Assembly: GCA_964606895.1 (NCBI GenBank) | Contig: CAZSHX010000003.1 | Location: 1-64,000, forward strand | Reading direction: 5' to 3' | Origin: CAZSHX01 sp964606895 | GTDB taxonomy: Bacteria; Bacteroidota; Ignavibacteria; Kapaibacteriales; UBA2268 | Length of the DNA stretch: 64,000 nucleotides | Shown: positions 26,895-36,671 of the stretch, piece by piece | Numbering within the stretch: the stretch's first letter is position 1 | How the letters are laid out: every line of letters begins with the position of its first letter | The notes under the pieces: model-generated | What the model was told of the DNA's origin: nothing | What the model saw: the letters and a program-made list of their open reading frames with translations, nothing else | The model's database searches: none | Translations under genes and position numbers: made by a program

Positions 26895-28559
26895 TTATTT
26901 CACAACTGTAAATTTACCATACAAAATATCATTTTTCCACTCAACCGAGAAGATATATATACCGTCTGTGATTACATCGGGAAATGGATTTAATGCTATT
27001 ATTTTATTACCGCTATCAACATCAACTTTAAGTTGGTTATTATAATATATTTTTTCCATTCCTGTAGTGAAAATCTGTAATTTCGCGTAATCACCCAACG
27101 CGGCATTAACCGGAGCAGGAAACATCATTTCGCTGTACACATCACGTCTGTATGGATTGGGATAACTGTAATTAATCAGGTTTGTAATGAAACCGTTATT
27201 GATAAACAATGTATCGAAAACGTCTCCCGAATCGGCAATAAATGTGTAATACTTGTTTTTACCGATTTGTTTTGATGTCGGAATATATGTTTCGGTGCAC
27301 AATATATCAAATGGTCTGGTTCTTTGATATCCCATTTGATTTAAAACTGCTTTTAAGTCAGTATTCGTAATCACAATATCTAAAGTATCATTAGTTTTTG
27401 CAGGGTCTTCGGGTGCAAATTTGACTCGGAATGCTCTGATTTCAAAAGGCTTCAAAGCCTCGGAGGTTGAAAAAGTCGGGGAAGAGAAAACCGTATCGGA
27501 AAAGAATTTCAAAAGCGGGAACTCTTTTGCCTGAGTAAAAAAGCTACCTTCTATTGTTCTGTGTCCTGTGTAATAAAGCCATGGCATAAAATTGCACCAT
27601 TCTTTGACTAAACTCGTATTCCTTTCAATGAAAGCATCGTTCAATGCCTGGTATCCGGTGCGACCTGTTGACAGTATCTCCCACATCCTTCTCAAAAGTG
27701 AATCGCCGAAATTTCTTTCCATGAACTGACCGAATATACAAAATCTATAGCCATTCTCTGGGCTTCCGTTTCCGAAAGTATAACGGTTCAGATTTGAAAA
27801 CAGACTTTTTACAAATTGGAAGTAATCCGTAGTCTCAGGAAAAAGACGATGTTCCATATACGTACTTGTCACTTCATACAGCGAAGGACATGATTGGTCT
27901 TCACCGTACATTAGCTGAAGGGCATGGTGGAATTCATGGGCGGCAGTGATTTTCATTGCCGCAATTCCTGTATCGTTGAATGTCTTTGCTTTTTTACCAC
28001 TGCTTAATAGAGTAGAGTCAAGTGAACTGAAATTGTTGTCAATTGCGATGAAAGATGTATATCTAATGAATTTACCTAATGGATAAATTGAATCTTCTTG
28101 AGTAGTGAAACCATACCATACATTACCATTTAAGCCATCACCAATTTCCAGAAGATAAACATCATAAGCATCAGAGCCGCCACGTCCGCTGTCGGGAGCG
28201 GGGGGGAGGTACTTCAGCGAATCTACTTCCATCAGGTAGGCGTAGTTAAAATAGTAAGCAACAGAATCAACATAATCAGGAATTCCGTTATTATTTTTAT
28301 CGGTCAAATCAACGGCATTTTTTCCTGTTGTATCGTAGTGTATAACAAAACGTCCTCCGGGAGCTGAGTATTGGGTTTGATTGACAGGCCTTTTGTTGTT
28401 ATCCGTAATTTGACAAATACGAAATTTTTGTTCTTTAGACATGAAACTGCCGCATTTTGCAGAATACTCATCTTCGCTTCCATTATTCAAAATATCGTAT
28501 GAATATGAAAATGAATATAGAGTAAAAAAACAAAAAAACAAAAAACCGGCTATTCTCAT
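26895..28559 (-). CDS. Secreted HExxH metalloprotease, MXAN_6640-like, with sorting-type tail
   Basis: A 554-residue exported protein with a signal peptide (MRIAGFLFFCFFTLYSFSYS). Residues about 70-300 contain NNGIPDYVDSVA, the Asp-rich GRGGSDAYDVYLLEIG and the zinc motif HEFHH at 208-212, an arrangement of the MXAN_6640-type putative metalloproteases. The tail begins with YSYPNPYRRD, and its closing strands ITDGIYIFSVEWKN...GKFTVVK resemble a type IX sorting domain, so export across the outer membrane is plausible. The middle region (about 300-450) is beta-rich. Protease activity is predicted from the motif only. Confidence 0.82.
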   Translation of the reverse strand: MRIAGFLFFCFFTLYSFSYSYDILNNGSEDEYSAKCGSFMSKEQKFRICQITDNNKRPVNQTQYSAPGGRFVIHYDTTGKNAVDLTDKNNNGIPDYVDSVAYYFNYAYLMEVDSLKYLPPAPDSGRGGSDAYDVYLLEIGDGLNGNVWYGFTTQEDSIYPLGKFIRYTSFIAIDNNFSSLDSTLLSSGKKAKTFNDTGIAAMKITAAHEFHHALQLMYGEDQSCPSLYEVTSTYMEHRLFPETTDYFQFVKSLFSNLNRYTFGNGSPENGYRFCIFGQFMERNFGDSLLRRMWEILSTGRTGYQALNDAFIERNTSLVKEWCNFMPWLYYTGHRTIEGSFFTQAKEFPLLKFFSDTVFSSPTFSTSEALKPFEIRAFRVKFAPEDPAKTNDTLDIVITNTDLKAVLNQMGYQRTRPFDILCTETYIPTSKQIGKNKYYTFIADSGDVFDTLFINNGFITNLINYSYPNPYRRDVYSEMMFPAPVNAALGDYAKLQIFTTGMEKIYYNNQLKVDVDSGNKIIALNPFPDVITDGIYIFSVEWKNDILYGKFTVVK

Positions 28560-28635
28560 AATAAAAAATGGAAATTTGATAATCTAAAATCATTTAGAAG
28601 AATTCAAAAGGAAAATATTTCAGAGGTTATGTTTT

Positions 28636-29055
28636 TTAGCGGAACATTTCTTTTATCATGCCCCATGTACGGCGGATTCCGCTGACATTGTGGGCGACAA
28701 AAGCAGTATTGCTGTAAGATGCAGTATTATCTTTGCTGATGATTTTCAGTCTGTATTTGTAAGTTCCGAGTCCTTGTGTATTACCATTTCCTTCGCCTCG
28801 AAGGAAAGCTGTTTCGTCAGTGAAGTTGTAGTTGTAACCGTAACCTTTTGCAGGAATTGTACTTATTGAAGTAAAAGGCTGATTCGAAGAAGAACGTTCA
28901 ATTTCATAAGTCTTTATTGCACTTTCGTCAGTTGACTTCCACGACAAGGTAATAACTTTGCTGTTGGAAGTGGCTACAAATGAATCCAGTACATCATTTG
29001 CGAAGAGCAAGGATGTAGTTAGAAGCAAACCTAATATTAAAATTTTAGTTTTCAT
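28636..29055 (-). CDS. Small secreted FnIII-like protein
   Basis: A 139-residue protein with a signal peptide (to about residue 19, LLFANDV). The remainder reads as one fibronectin type III-like beta-sandwich: VITLSWKSTDESAIKTYEIERSS, then YNYNFTDETA and GTYKYRLKIIS, typical of the interaction between subject and verb strands in choice-of-anchor and FnIII modules. The basic C-terminus (RRTWGMIKEMFR) is amphipathic. It precedes the HExxH protease gene by 76 bp on the same strand. Function is unknown; it could help present or anchor surface proteins. Confidence 0.7.
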   Translation of the reverse strand: MKTKILILGLLLTTSLLFANDVLDSFVATSNSKVITLSWKSTDESAIKTYEIERSSSNQPFTSISTIPAKGYGYNYNFTDETAFLRGEGNGNTQGLGTYKYRLKIISKDNTASYSNTAFVAHNVSGIRRTWGMIKEMFR

Positions 29056-29406
29056 AATACAAATCTATATATTTGAATTAACTTTTCCAAATTATTTATC
29101 AAATTCTCTGAAAATTAACAATCTTAAGCACTTTTCAGCGGCAGAATTTTCCTCCTGCCGTTTCTGCTGAGAGCAAACTTTTGATGTTCGTTTCAAACAA
29201 CTTTTCTAAAGACGCATTTTTCACTTAAAAAGTTACAAGAAAAAAATATTTATTTTATTGAGGTAAATGGGGACTTCTTCTTAGACAAATATTCTGAATC
29301 ACGGATTCAACGGATTTTAGGACTAAGATGGATTTAGGAAATTCACTTGGAAAATTATAAAATCCTTTAACCCGACAAATCCGTGATTCAGATTTCTAAA
29401 TTCTGG
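29056..29406. other. Non-coding gap with MITE-like element and 25-bp repeat
   Basis: It holds a 25-bp sequence at 29226-29250 that recurs exactly at 30975-30999 on the far side of the next gene, and a 100-bp element with perfect inverted ends at 29293-29392. No coding signal was seen. Confidence 0.6.
29293..29392. repeat. MITE-like element, copy 2, perfect 15-bp inverted ends
   Basis: TCTGAATCACGGATT at the left and AATCCGTGATTCAGA at the right are exact reverse complements 100 bp apart. The interior has further GGATT/AATCC pairs and no ORF. Confidence 0.75.
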
Positions 29407-30864
29407 TCAGTCTTTAACACATCGAACTGATAACCCGTTTCCTTTAAAGTTGAAATATCTTTCAATATATCCAAAATCATTTTTCACGGCTCTTCTCCAA
29501 GCATCTGTGGGACTTTGGTCTGTTGAAGACCACCAATCACCAAAAATATTTAAATTTGAGAATTGACCATTTTTGTTTCTGTAGCCGCCAGGTAAAGCTG
29601 TAAATCCGGTTTCGTTAGTTGCTCCTTTGTTTGGACTTTTCCAATGTGATGTATCGGATTCTTTCATCTTTCCTCCTGCGACAAGCTGTCCACCTAAACA
29701 AGTTTCTAATTTTAGCCAATCCGTTTCACTTGATACATGCCAACCGGAAGGTGCTAAACCACGAGAGTCATTAACGGCATACCAATTATATAACTTACCA
29801 TAAATAGCACCTAAAGAGGGGTCATTATTGTAATAACACCAAGCTCCTGTTTTAAGGTTAACCCATGTAGCACTATCCCTTACTTCTGGTATTGGGTCGC
29901 CATTCCGAAAATGCTCAACATCCAGGTTTCGATTTGCCCAATCAGTCACGCAAGGTTTTAAACTAATTATTTCAATATCAACCTCATTACTAATATTCCC
30001 ACCTACTGAGATCCATACTTTCCCACTTTTCGCTTCATTTGGAACGATTACCATTATTAATGTTTCATTCCAGTTTAAATATTCTGTTGCTTTGATATTA
30101 TTAAATGAAATAAAGTCAGTTTTTTGTCTGGAACCAAATCTTGTTCCGGTTATTGTAACCTTATCACCAATTTTTGAAGAATATGGATTTATTTTAGTTA
30201 TTTGTAGAGTATTCTCGGGATCAGTTGCTTTTACAGAAAATTCTACTTCATTGCTACTTATTTTATCTACGACAACCGTTATTCTTCCACTTGTAGCTCC
30301 AATTGGAACTTTGACTATTATTAGTGTATCGTTCCAAATAACGAAATCCGTGGCTTGAGTCTTATTAAATAAAACAAGGCTTTTGTTCTGTGTGGAACCA
30401 AATCTGGTTCCTATTATTGAAACAGTATCGTTGATTTTTGCTGATTCAGGTATAATATTCGAGATTTGAAAAATGGTAAATACTTTGAAATCAACCTCAT
30501 TACTCTTAATTCCATTTATAGTTCCCCAATTTTTTACTCCGAATTGTGATGTCATACCTTTTACACCGTTTAAAGTAATCCACAGTTTTCCACTTTTGGA
30601 ATATTTTGGTAGAATGACTTTTATCATTGTATCACTCCAAAATTTGTATTGTGAAGCTTGAAGATCGTTGAAGTATAAAACACTTGAACCACGAGAAGAT
30701 CCGAAATCACTACCAATAACTGAAATAATATCGCCAATTTTAGCTGAATCGGGGATAATTCTAAAAATTTGAACTTTTTTCACAGGGTCAATCGGATTAT
30801 CTTTTTTACAGCTAACTAAAAAAGTGAATACAATTAGAGAAAGTACTAAAAATTTGTGATTCAT
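29407..30864 (-). CDS. Lipoprotein with three IPT/TIG domains and a FISUMP domain
   Basis: An exported lipoprotein of 485 residues from ATG 30864, which is preceded by AAAGGA; the 10 extra upstream residues of the longest ORF lack a signal-peptide character. The lipobox is TFLVSC. Three IPT/TIG immunoglobulin-like repeats follow (each with a III/INP.SAKIGD..SIIG..FGS pattern), spanning about residues 30-295. The C-terminal FISUMP domain has NRNLDVEHFRNGDPIP, YGKLYNWYAVNDSR, LAPSGWHVSSETDW, FTALPGGYR, WWSSTDQSPTDAWRR and LSVRCVKD. IPT repeats act as spacers, so this probably displays the FISUMP head away from the membrane. Ligand unknown. Confidence 0.88.
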   Translation of the reverse strand: MNHKFLVLSLIVFTFLVSCKKDNPIDPVKKVQIFRIIPDSAKIGDIISVIGSDFGSSRGSSVLYFNDLQASQYKFWSDTMIKVILPKYSKSGKLWITLNGVKGMTSQFGVKNWGTINGIKSNEVDFKVFTIFQISNIIPESAKINDTVSIIGTRFGSTQNKSLVLFNKTQATDFVIWNDTLIIVKVPIGATSGRITVVVDKISSNEVEFSVKATDPENTLQITKINPYSSKIGDKVTITGTRFGSRQKTDFISFNNIKATEYLNWNETLIMVIVPNEAKSGKVWISVGGNISNEVDIEIISLKPCVTDWANRNLDVEHFRNGDPIPEVRDSATWVNLKTGAWCYYNNDPSLGAIYGKLYNWYAVNDSRGLAPSGWHVSSETDWLKLETCLGGQLVAGGKMKESDTSHWKSPNKGATNETGFTALPGGYRNKNGQFSNLNIFGDWWSSTDQSPTDAWRRAVKNDFGYIERYFNFKGNGLSVRCVKD

Positions 30865-31100
30865 GATTCTATCCTTTATGTATAAATCAAACACATTTTT
30901 GCAAATTTATGAATTCTGTCACACAATTCACCGGACCGATATCGAACAACAAATATAAAGACACATTAACCGCAAAAAAGTTACAAGAAAAAAATATTTT
31001 TTCTATTTTAAATATTTTTTAGTGTGAAAAGTAACTTTTTCCTTAATTTTTAGTCTATATATTATGACAATTTACAAAAATATTAATTTATGGTAAACAA

Positions 31101-33227
31101 ATGAGAAAAATACTACTCGTGGTTCTTTTGGCAGGACTTGGTTTCAGTGCCAAAGCCCAACATATTCCCTATTTTTTCAATGCAGGTTCGGATCAGGTTT
31201 CCGAATCCAAATCCACTTTCCGTGAAGATCCGGTAAGCGAAAAAGGCAAGTATGACTATCTTCTTTCGGCTATTGTTCATAGAACTTACGATGTGCTGAA
31301 ATATGACCTTTATATGGATTGGAACGACGTTCTTTTGAGAAAGGGTGTTGATTCAGCAAGCAGAGTTTGGCGTGGAAGCAATAAAATCACTGTCAGAATT
31401 GATTCGGCAAACGTTAAATATCTTGAATTTGACGCTGAAAACTTGCAAATTCAGTCTGTTATGGTTAAAAACTTCAACATTACTCCGATTCCTCAGCCTG
31501 TAAAAGGATTATTGAGAATCAATCTGCCCAGTACAAGTAATACCGGCGATACGGTTGATGTTACGATTAACTATCAGTATATTGGTAAAACAGATCTTGG
31601 TTTTTATCTCAATCCCGAAAAGCAGTATGTTGGTCTTCTGCCAAACGGAGATTCAGTTTTCGTTGAAGCTCGTCTTGCTTACACGATGAGCGAACCGCAG
31701 GATGCCCGCTTTTGGATGCCTTGCAACGATGCTCCTCACGACAAAGCTATTGCAACAATAAGCGTTAGGGTTCCTAAGGACTTCACAGCCGTTTCCAACG
31801 GTCTGGTTTACAAAGTTGATGATATGAATGACTATAAAGTTTTTACATGGAAAGATAACACTCCGATTGCAACTTATCTAATGGCAGTTACAGCTTCCAA
31901 ATTTGCTACTTTTTCGCATTGGTACAAAAAAGTAACGAATCCCAAAGATTCTATTGAGATTCAGTATTATATCTGGCAGAAGGATTATGATGCAACCAAA
32001 ACAGACCAAACCCAGTATAATGCCCACAATACATTCCTTCCCGTTGTTGACATGGTTACGACTTATGCCAATAAATTTATCGAATATCCATTTATAAAAT
32101 ACGGAATGGTTGCTATTCAGCCATTTAGTTTCGGAGGAATGGAGCATCAGACAATAACCTCGATTAACAGAGTCTGGATGAGAACTGCAGACCAGTTTGG
32201 CGTTGCTCACGAACTTGCTCATCAATGGCTGGGCGACTTAATTACTTGTGCAACTTGGAAAGATGTCTGGATTAACGAAGGCGGAGCAACATGGAGCGAA
32301 GGTCTTTGGGCTGAAAAACTTTGGGGTTCACCGGGATATATGGACCGCATGTATTGGAAAAGATTTGAATATATGAGAGCAGGAGGGCTTTCTCTGCCAG
32401 CAATTTACGACTTGCCGGTAAATACAATTTTTGGTGATAATTATATCCTTGTTTATCAGAAAGCCAGCTGGGTTTATCATCAGCTGAGAACAATGCTCGG
32501 AGATTCCGTTTACTTCCCTGTCCTAAGGAAAATGTTGAACAAATATGCTTATAAATCAATCGAAAGCGAAGATTTCAAAAATCATTTTGTAAATGAAGTC
32601 AAAAATCCGCCAATAAGTTTAACAACCTATTTTGACCAGTGGCTGAAACATCCCGGACATCCGGTATTTGATATCGCAGTAGTTTCAACAAAATCAGGGC
32701 AGGATTACAATCAAAGCATTACAATCAATCAGGTTCAAAAAGGTCCCGACATTCCCGCAAGTTTTGAAACTGTTGTAAGAATGTTGTTCTGGGGAAATAA
32801 TGGCACTTTAACAATGGACACGCTGGTTGTTAAACAAGGTAGCGAAAATTTCAATGTTGTACTGCCATTTATACCCGATTCGGTTAAACTTGATTCATCA
32901 TTTTCTATGTTTGAAATTAAAACCTTACTGACTACCGTTCAGGAAGACAAAGGCGGCAGTCAGATTCAGAAAATGGAAATCAGACCAAATCCCGCTTCCG
33001 GCGATGATGTTACTTATGTGTTAATCCCCGTTAAACATTCAGGTATTTGCAACATTGACCTTTATGACAATTTGGGAAACAAACTAAGAAATATCTACAA
33101 CAGTCAGCTTGACGAAGGTACTTACAAGTTCTCGATTCCAACCGAATCATTGCCATCCGGAGTATATCGTATTATATATAGAAATGCTTCAAAAGTCGAG
33201 TCAACACAATTCGTTATAGTTAAATAA
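31101..33227 (+). CDS. T9SS-exported M1 family aminopeptidase
   Basis: A 708-residue zinc aminopeptidase with a signal peptide (to about residue 19, FSAKAQ). The M1 domain has the exopeptidase-type motif GGMEH, a variant of GAMEN, and the zinc site HELAHQWLGD at residues 370-379 with Glu393 (WINEGGATW) as third ligand. The last 80 residues form a type IX secretion C-terminal domain: EIRPNPASGDDVTY, IDLYDNLGNKL and ESLPSGVYRIIY...FVIVK. It is therefore expected on the cell surface, trimming extracellular peptides. It is monocistronic with a strong terminator. Confidence 0.95.
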   Translation: MRKILLVVLLAGLGFSAKAQHIPYFFNAGSDQVSESKSTFREDPVSEKGKYDYLLSAIVHRTYDVLKYDLYMDWNDVLLRKGVDSASRVWRGSNKITVRIDSANVKYLEFDAENLQIQSVMVKNFNITPIPQPVKGLLRINLPSTSNTGDTVDVTINYQYIGKTDLGFYLNPEKQYVGLLPNGDSVFVEARLAYTMSEPQDARFWMPCNDAPHDKAIATISVRVPKDFTAVSNGLVYKVDDMNDYKVFTWKDNTPIATYLMAVTASKFATFSHWYKKVTNPKDSIEIQYYIWQKDYDATKTDQTQYNAHNTFLPVVDMVTTYANKFIEYPFIKYGMVAIQPFSFGGMEHQTITSINRVWMRTADQFGVAHELAHQWLGDLITCATWKDVWINEGGATWSEGLWAEKLWGSPGYMDRMYWKRFEYMRAGGLSLPAIYDLPVNTIFGDNYILVYQKASWVYHQLRTMLGDSVYFPVLRKMLNKYAYKSIESEDFKNHFVNEVKNPPISLTTYFDQWLKHPGHPVFDIAVVSTKSGQDYNQSITINQVQKGPDIPASFETVVRMLFWGNNGTLTMDTLVVKQGSENFNVVLPFIPDSVKLDSSFSMFEIKTLLTTVQEDKGGSQIQKMEIRPNPASGDDVTYVLIPVKHSGICNIDLYDNLGNKLRNIYNSQLDEGTYKFSIPTESLPSGVYRIIYRNASKVESTQFVIVK

Positions 33228-33245
33228 AATAAAATTTTGTATATT

Positions 33246-33290
33246 TAGAAATTCCATCTTTCACAAGGTGGAATTTCTAATTTATTTTTT
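33246..33290 (+). terminator. Rho-independent terminator after the M1 aminopeptidase
   Basis: TAGAAATTCCATCTT pairs with AAGGTGGAATTTCTA (one G-U pair), followed by a T-rich tract. Confidence 0.85.
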
Positions 33291-33311
33291 ATTTAACTAA
33301 CTCAAAATTAT

Positions 33312-34463
33312 ATGTCTGAACAACTACCACCTCCCAAAAAAGACCGACTGATCTTTATTGACGTTATGCGCGGCATAGCTGTTCTCTGGATGATTGAAAC
33401 TCATGTTATTGATGTAGTATTAAAATCCGTCTATAAGTCAGGTTTTATCTACAACATGACCAATCTGTCAAACGGATTCGTTGCAGTCAGCTTTTTGTTT
33501 TGTGCCGGTGCGGGCTTTTGGCTTGCCGCAATGAAAAAAGCAGACGATTATAAGCATTTCAGGGCACCGCTTTGGGTTTACCTCCGAAGGCTTGGACTAA
33601 TTCTCATAATTGCCTATTGGCTTCATTTCCCGGCATTATCGCTTCAGAAGTTCTTTCTTCTTGACTATGCAGGATGGCTGAGGTTTTTCGAATGTGATGT
33701 GCTTCAGACTATAGTTTATTCATCTTTGATTGCATTGATTATTTTAATGGTTACTCCAAAAATCAAATATCTTCCATATATTTTTGCAGTTCTGGCATTA
33801 ATCGTTTTTCTTGCAGCTCCTTTTGTTTGGTGTTCTGACCCATTAATGTATATGCCTCCATTTTTTGGTGCTTTATTTGCAAAATTTCCGATTTCCAAAT
33901 TTCCGTTGCTTCCATGGAGCGGTTACTTTTTTGCAGGTACTGCATTAACAGCATATTTTATGAGTTATGAAAACAAGAAAAAACTTGCTCAGATTCTTGC
34001 TATTGTTAGCGTATCACTCGTATTTATCATTTATAATTTCAACTATTATTTGAATTTCTATCCAAGCGTTACTAATTGGTGGCATACTTCACCTTTCCAC
34101 TCACTCTTCCGTGTTTGCGGTGCAATCGGAGCTTTTTCAATTTTATTCCTTCTTGAAAAATGGTACAAAGATACAAGATTTGGAAATGCCATGAAACTTT
34201 GCGGCCAAGAATCTTTATATGTTTATGTCAGTCATAATATGCTCGTTTACGGCTCAATTGCTAATTATGGCATGAGAACAATGATTGGTAACAGATTGGA
34301 AGTTCCCGGAACAATTCTTATTATTATCGGTGTTGCAATCGGATGTTACGTTACGGCTTTGGGCTGGAATGTGCTTAAAGCTAAGGACATTAAGCGAGCG
34401 AGATTAGTAATGGCTGGTATTTTTGCTTTATTTGTAATTATCTTTTTAGTGAATCCTGCATAG
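33312..34463 (+). CDS. HGSNAT-like (DUF1624) membrane acyltransferase homologue
   Basis: A 383-residue polytopic inner-membrane protein with about 10 hydrophobic segments. The N-terminal LIFIDVMRGIAVLWMIETHVID segment is the hallmark of the heparan-alpha-glucosaminide N-acetyltransferase/DUF1624 family, where the DxxRG and the His of ETH are conserved. The mid-region PPFFGALFAKFP...WSGYFFAG and the final FGNAMKLCGQESLYVYVSHNML repeat family patterns. It may acylate an envelope sugar using cytoplasmic acyl-CoA, but the substrate is unknown. Its stop is 9 bp before the ligA start, so the two are co-transcribed. Confidence 0.82.
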   Translation: MSEQLPPPKKDRLIFIDVMRGIAVLWMIETHVIDVVLKSVYKSGFIYNMTNLSNGFVAVSFLFCAGAGFWLAAMKKADDYKHFRAPLWVYLRRLGLILIIAYWLHFPALSLQKFFLLDYAGWLRFFECDVLQTIVYSSLIALIILMVTPKIKYLPYIFAVLALIVFLAAPFVWCSDPLMYMPPFFGALFAKFPISKFPLLPWSGYFFAGTALTAYFMSYENKKKLAQILAIVSVSLVFIIYNFNYYLNFYPSVTNWWHTSPFHSLFRVCGAIGAFSILFLLEKWYKDTRFGNAMKLCGQESLYVYVSHNMLVYGSIANYGMRTMIGNRLEVPGTILIIIGVAIGCYVTALGWNVLKAKDIKRARLVMAGIFALFVIIFLVNPA

Positions 34464-34472
34464 GTTTTTTAA

Positions 34473-36539
34473 ATGAGCAATGAACTTAATCTTTTTGATA
34501 ATTCAAATGAATTATTAAAAGCAGAAAATCGAATAAAAGAGCTTCGCGAAATAATCCGCAAATGTGACTTTGCCTATTATTCCGAAGCTCAACCTTTTCT
34601 TTCTGACAGAGAATACGACCTCCTGATGGAGGAACTTATTCTATTAGAAAAGAATTTTCCAGAGCTTATAACTCCCGATTCACCAACCCAAAGAGTCGGA
34701 GGCGAACCGCTTAAAGAATTTGCCAACGTAACTCATGCAAAACCTATGCTTTCTCTCGCAAATACTTATAGCAGAGAGGAAGTAAACGATTTTGACCGAC
34801 GAGTCAGGGAACTATTAAAAGTCCAGCCGTTTGCTTATGTAGCAGAACTTAAATATGACGGGGTTGCATGCAGTCTGAGATATTCAGGCGGAAAACTCGA
34901 AATTGCCGCTACTCGCGGCGATGGTCTAACGGGCGACGACATTACCAACAACATTAAAACAATTCGCTCAATTCCAATATCTGTTAAGGAAATCAAGAAA
35001 ATCGGCTCCAAACTTCTGAATTTTGAAGTCAGGGGCGAAGTTTACATGAGTGAATCCGATTTCCTTAAAATTAATGATGCAAGAATCGAACTTGGCGAGA
35101 AAACTTATGCGAATCCGAGAAACCTGACTGCAGGTACTTTGAAACTCTTAGACCCGAAGCAGGTTGAAAAGCGGTCTTTGCTTATGGCTTGCTACTATCT
35201 TGATACTACGGACTTTCCTTTGACTTCCCATAGCGAAAACCTTTCTCTGCTCAAAGAACTTGGTTTTCCTGCAAGCCCTTATACTAAAGTCTGCCAAAAC
35301 ATTGATGAGATATTTGAATTTATCAATCATTGGGACAATCACAGAAACGAGCTTCCTTTTCAGATTGACGGGATTGTTATAAAAGTTGATTCTATGGCTC
35401 AACAGCAATTTCTCGGTGCGGTTGCCCGCTCGCCGCGTTGGGCAATTGCTTATAAATTCGAAGCTGAGAAAGCTCAAACTCTTTTGAAAGATATTACTGT
35501 TCAAATCGGCAGAACAGGTGCCGCAACTCCTGTTGCAGAGCTTGAGCCTGTATTTCTTGCGGGTTCAACAATCAGTCGTGCCACTCTTCATAATTACGAT
35601 TATATTTCTGAAAGAGATATCCGAATCGATGACACAGTTCTAATAGAAAAGGGCGGTGAAGTTATACCGAAAGTAACCGCCGTAGTTATGGAAAAAAGGA
35701 AAGCAGACTCGGTGAAATTTGAGTTCCCCGAATTCTGCACTTGTGAATACAAAAGCCCTTTGACAAAGCCAGAAGGCGAAGCCAATCATTACTGCAACCA
35801 TCCCGAATGTCCCTGGCAGTTGAAACGGAGAATTGAGCATTTTGCGTCCCGCAATGCTTTGAATATAGAAGGACTTGGGGAAAAGGTGGTCGAACAGCTT
35901 GTTACGCTTGGGCACCTTAAAAATATAGCTGATGTTTTCGATTTGAAGAATTTCAGGGATGAGCTTTTGAACCTTGACAGATGGGGCGAGAAAAGTACGG
36001 ACAATCTTCTGGAAGCAATTGAAAATTCAAAAAAGCAACCTTTCCACAAAGTGCTTTTTGCGATAGGGATACGCTTTGTCGGCGAAGGTACAGCTAAACT
36101 TCTTTCGGGAAATTTCATTAGTATTGACAATCTGTCCCAAGCAAAATTTGAAGACCTAAAAGGCATTTATGAGATTGGTCCGAGGATTGCACAATCTGTT
36201 GTGGACTTCTTTTCCGACGAAAAGGAACTCGAAATCATCAGAAGAATGAAGATGGCAGGAGTTAATTTCGAGCAATCAGAAAACGAAATGAAATCGGGTA
36301 AAAGTGTTCTTGCCGGAAAATCCTTTGTTCTAACAGGTGAACTTGAAACCATGACTCGCGATGCGGCAAAATATGCAATTGAAGAGCTTGGCGGAAAAGT
36401 TACAGGTTCGGTCAGTTCCAAAACGAGTTATGTGGTGGTTGGAGCAAATCCCGGAAGCAAATTTGACAAAGCCAAAAAACTCAACGTCACCATTTTGAAC
36501 GAACAGGAATTTTTGGGAATATTGGGTAGCAAGGGTTAA
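34473..36539 (+). CDS. ligA: NAD+-dependent DNA ligase
   Basis: LigA seals nicks in replication and repair. The 688-residue product has the Ia domain (YYSEAQPFLSDREYD), the adenylation domain with nucleophile Lys127 in AELKYDG, the GDGLTGDD motif, the OB-fold RTGAATPVAELEPV, the zinc finger, the helix-hairpin-helix region (LNIEGLGEKVVEQL) and a C-terminal BRCT domain (LAGKSFVLTGELETMTRDAAK). The zinc finger reads FCTCEYKS...EANHYCNHPECPWQ, with the first two cysteines one residue apart instead of two. Length is normal. It follows the DUF1624 gene by 9 bp. Confidence 0.98.
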   Translation: MSNELNLFDNSNELLKAENRIKELREIIRKCDFAYYSEAQPFLSDREYDLLMEELILLEKNFPELITPDSPTQRVGGEPLKEFANVTHAKPMLSLANTYSREEVNDFDRRVRELLKVQPFAYVAELKYDGVACSLRYSGGKLEIAATRGDGLTGDDITNNIKTIRSIPISVKEIKKIGSKLLNFEVRGEVYMSESDFLKINDARIELGEKTYANPRNLTAGTLKLLDPKQVEKRSLLMACYYLDTTDFPLTSHSENLSLLKELGFPASPYTKVCQNIDEIFEFINHWDNHRNELPFQIDGIVIKVDSMAQQQFLGAVARSPRWAIAYKFEAEKAQTLLKDITVQIGRTGAATPVAELEPVFLAGSTISRATLHNYDYISERDIRIDDTVLIEKGGEVIPKVTAVVMEKRKADSVKFEFPEFCTCEYKSPLTKPEGEANHYCNHPECPWQLKRRIEHFASRNALNIEGLGEKVVEQLVTLGHLKNIADVFDLKNFRDELLNLDRWGEKSTDNLLEAIENSKKQPFHKVLFAIGIRFVGEGTAKLLSGNFISIDNLSQAKFEDLKGIYEIGPRIAQSVVDFFSDEKELEIIRRMKMAGVNFEQSENEMKSGKSVLAGKSFVLTGELETMTRDAAKYAIEELGGKVTGSVSSKTSYVVVGANPGSKFDKAKKLNVTILNEQEFLGILGSKG

Positions 36540-36671
36540 GAGTTGAGGTTTTTAGACGGTTAGGTGTTTAGGTGGTAAAGAGTCATCCTTGTGTGTCTGC
36601 GGAGCAGACGGAGGTAGATAATCTTTCCCAAATTGCATCTTTTATTATTTCCCGAAAAAGATGCAATCAAT

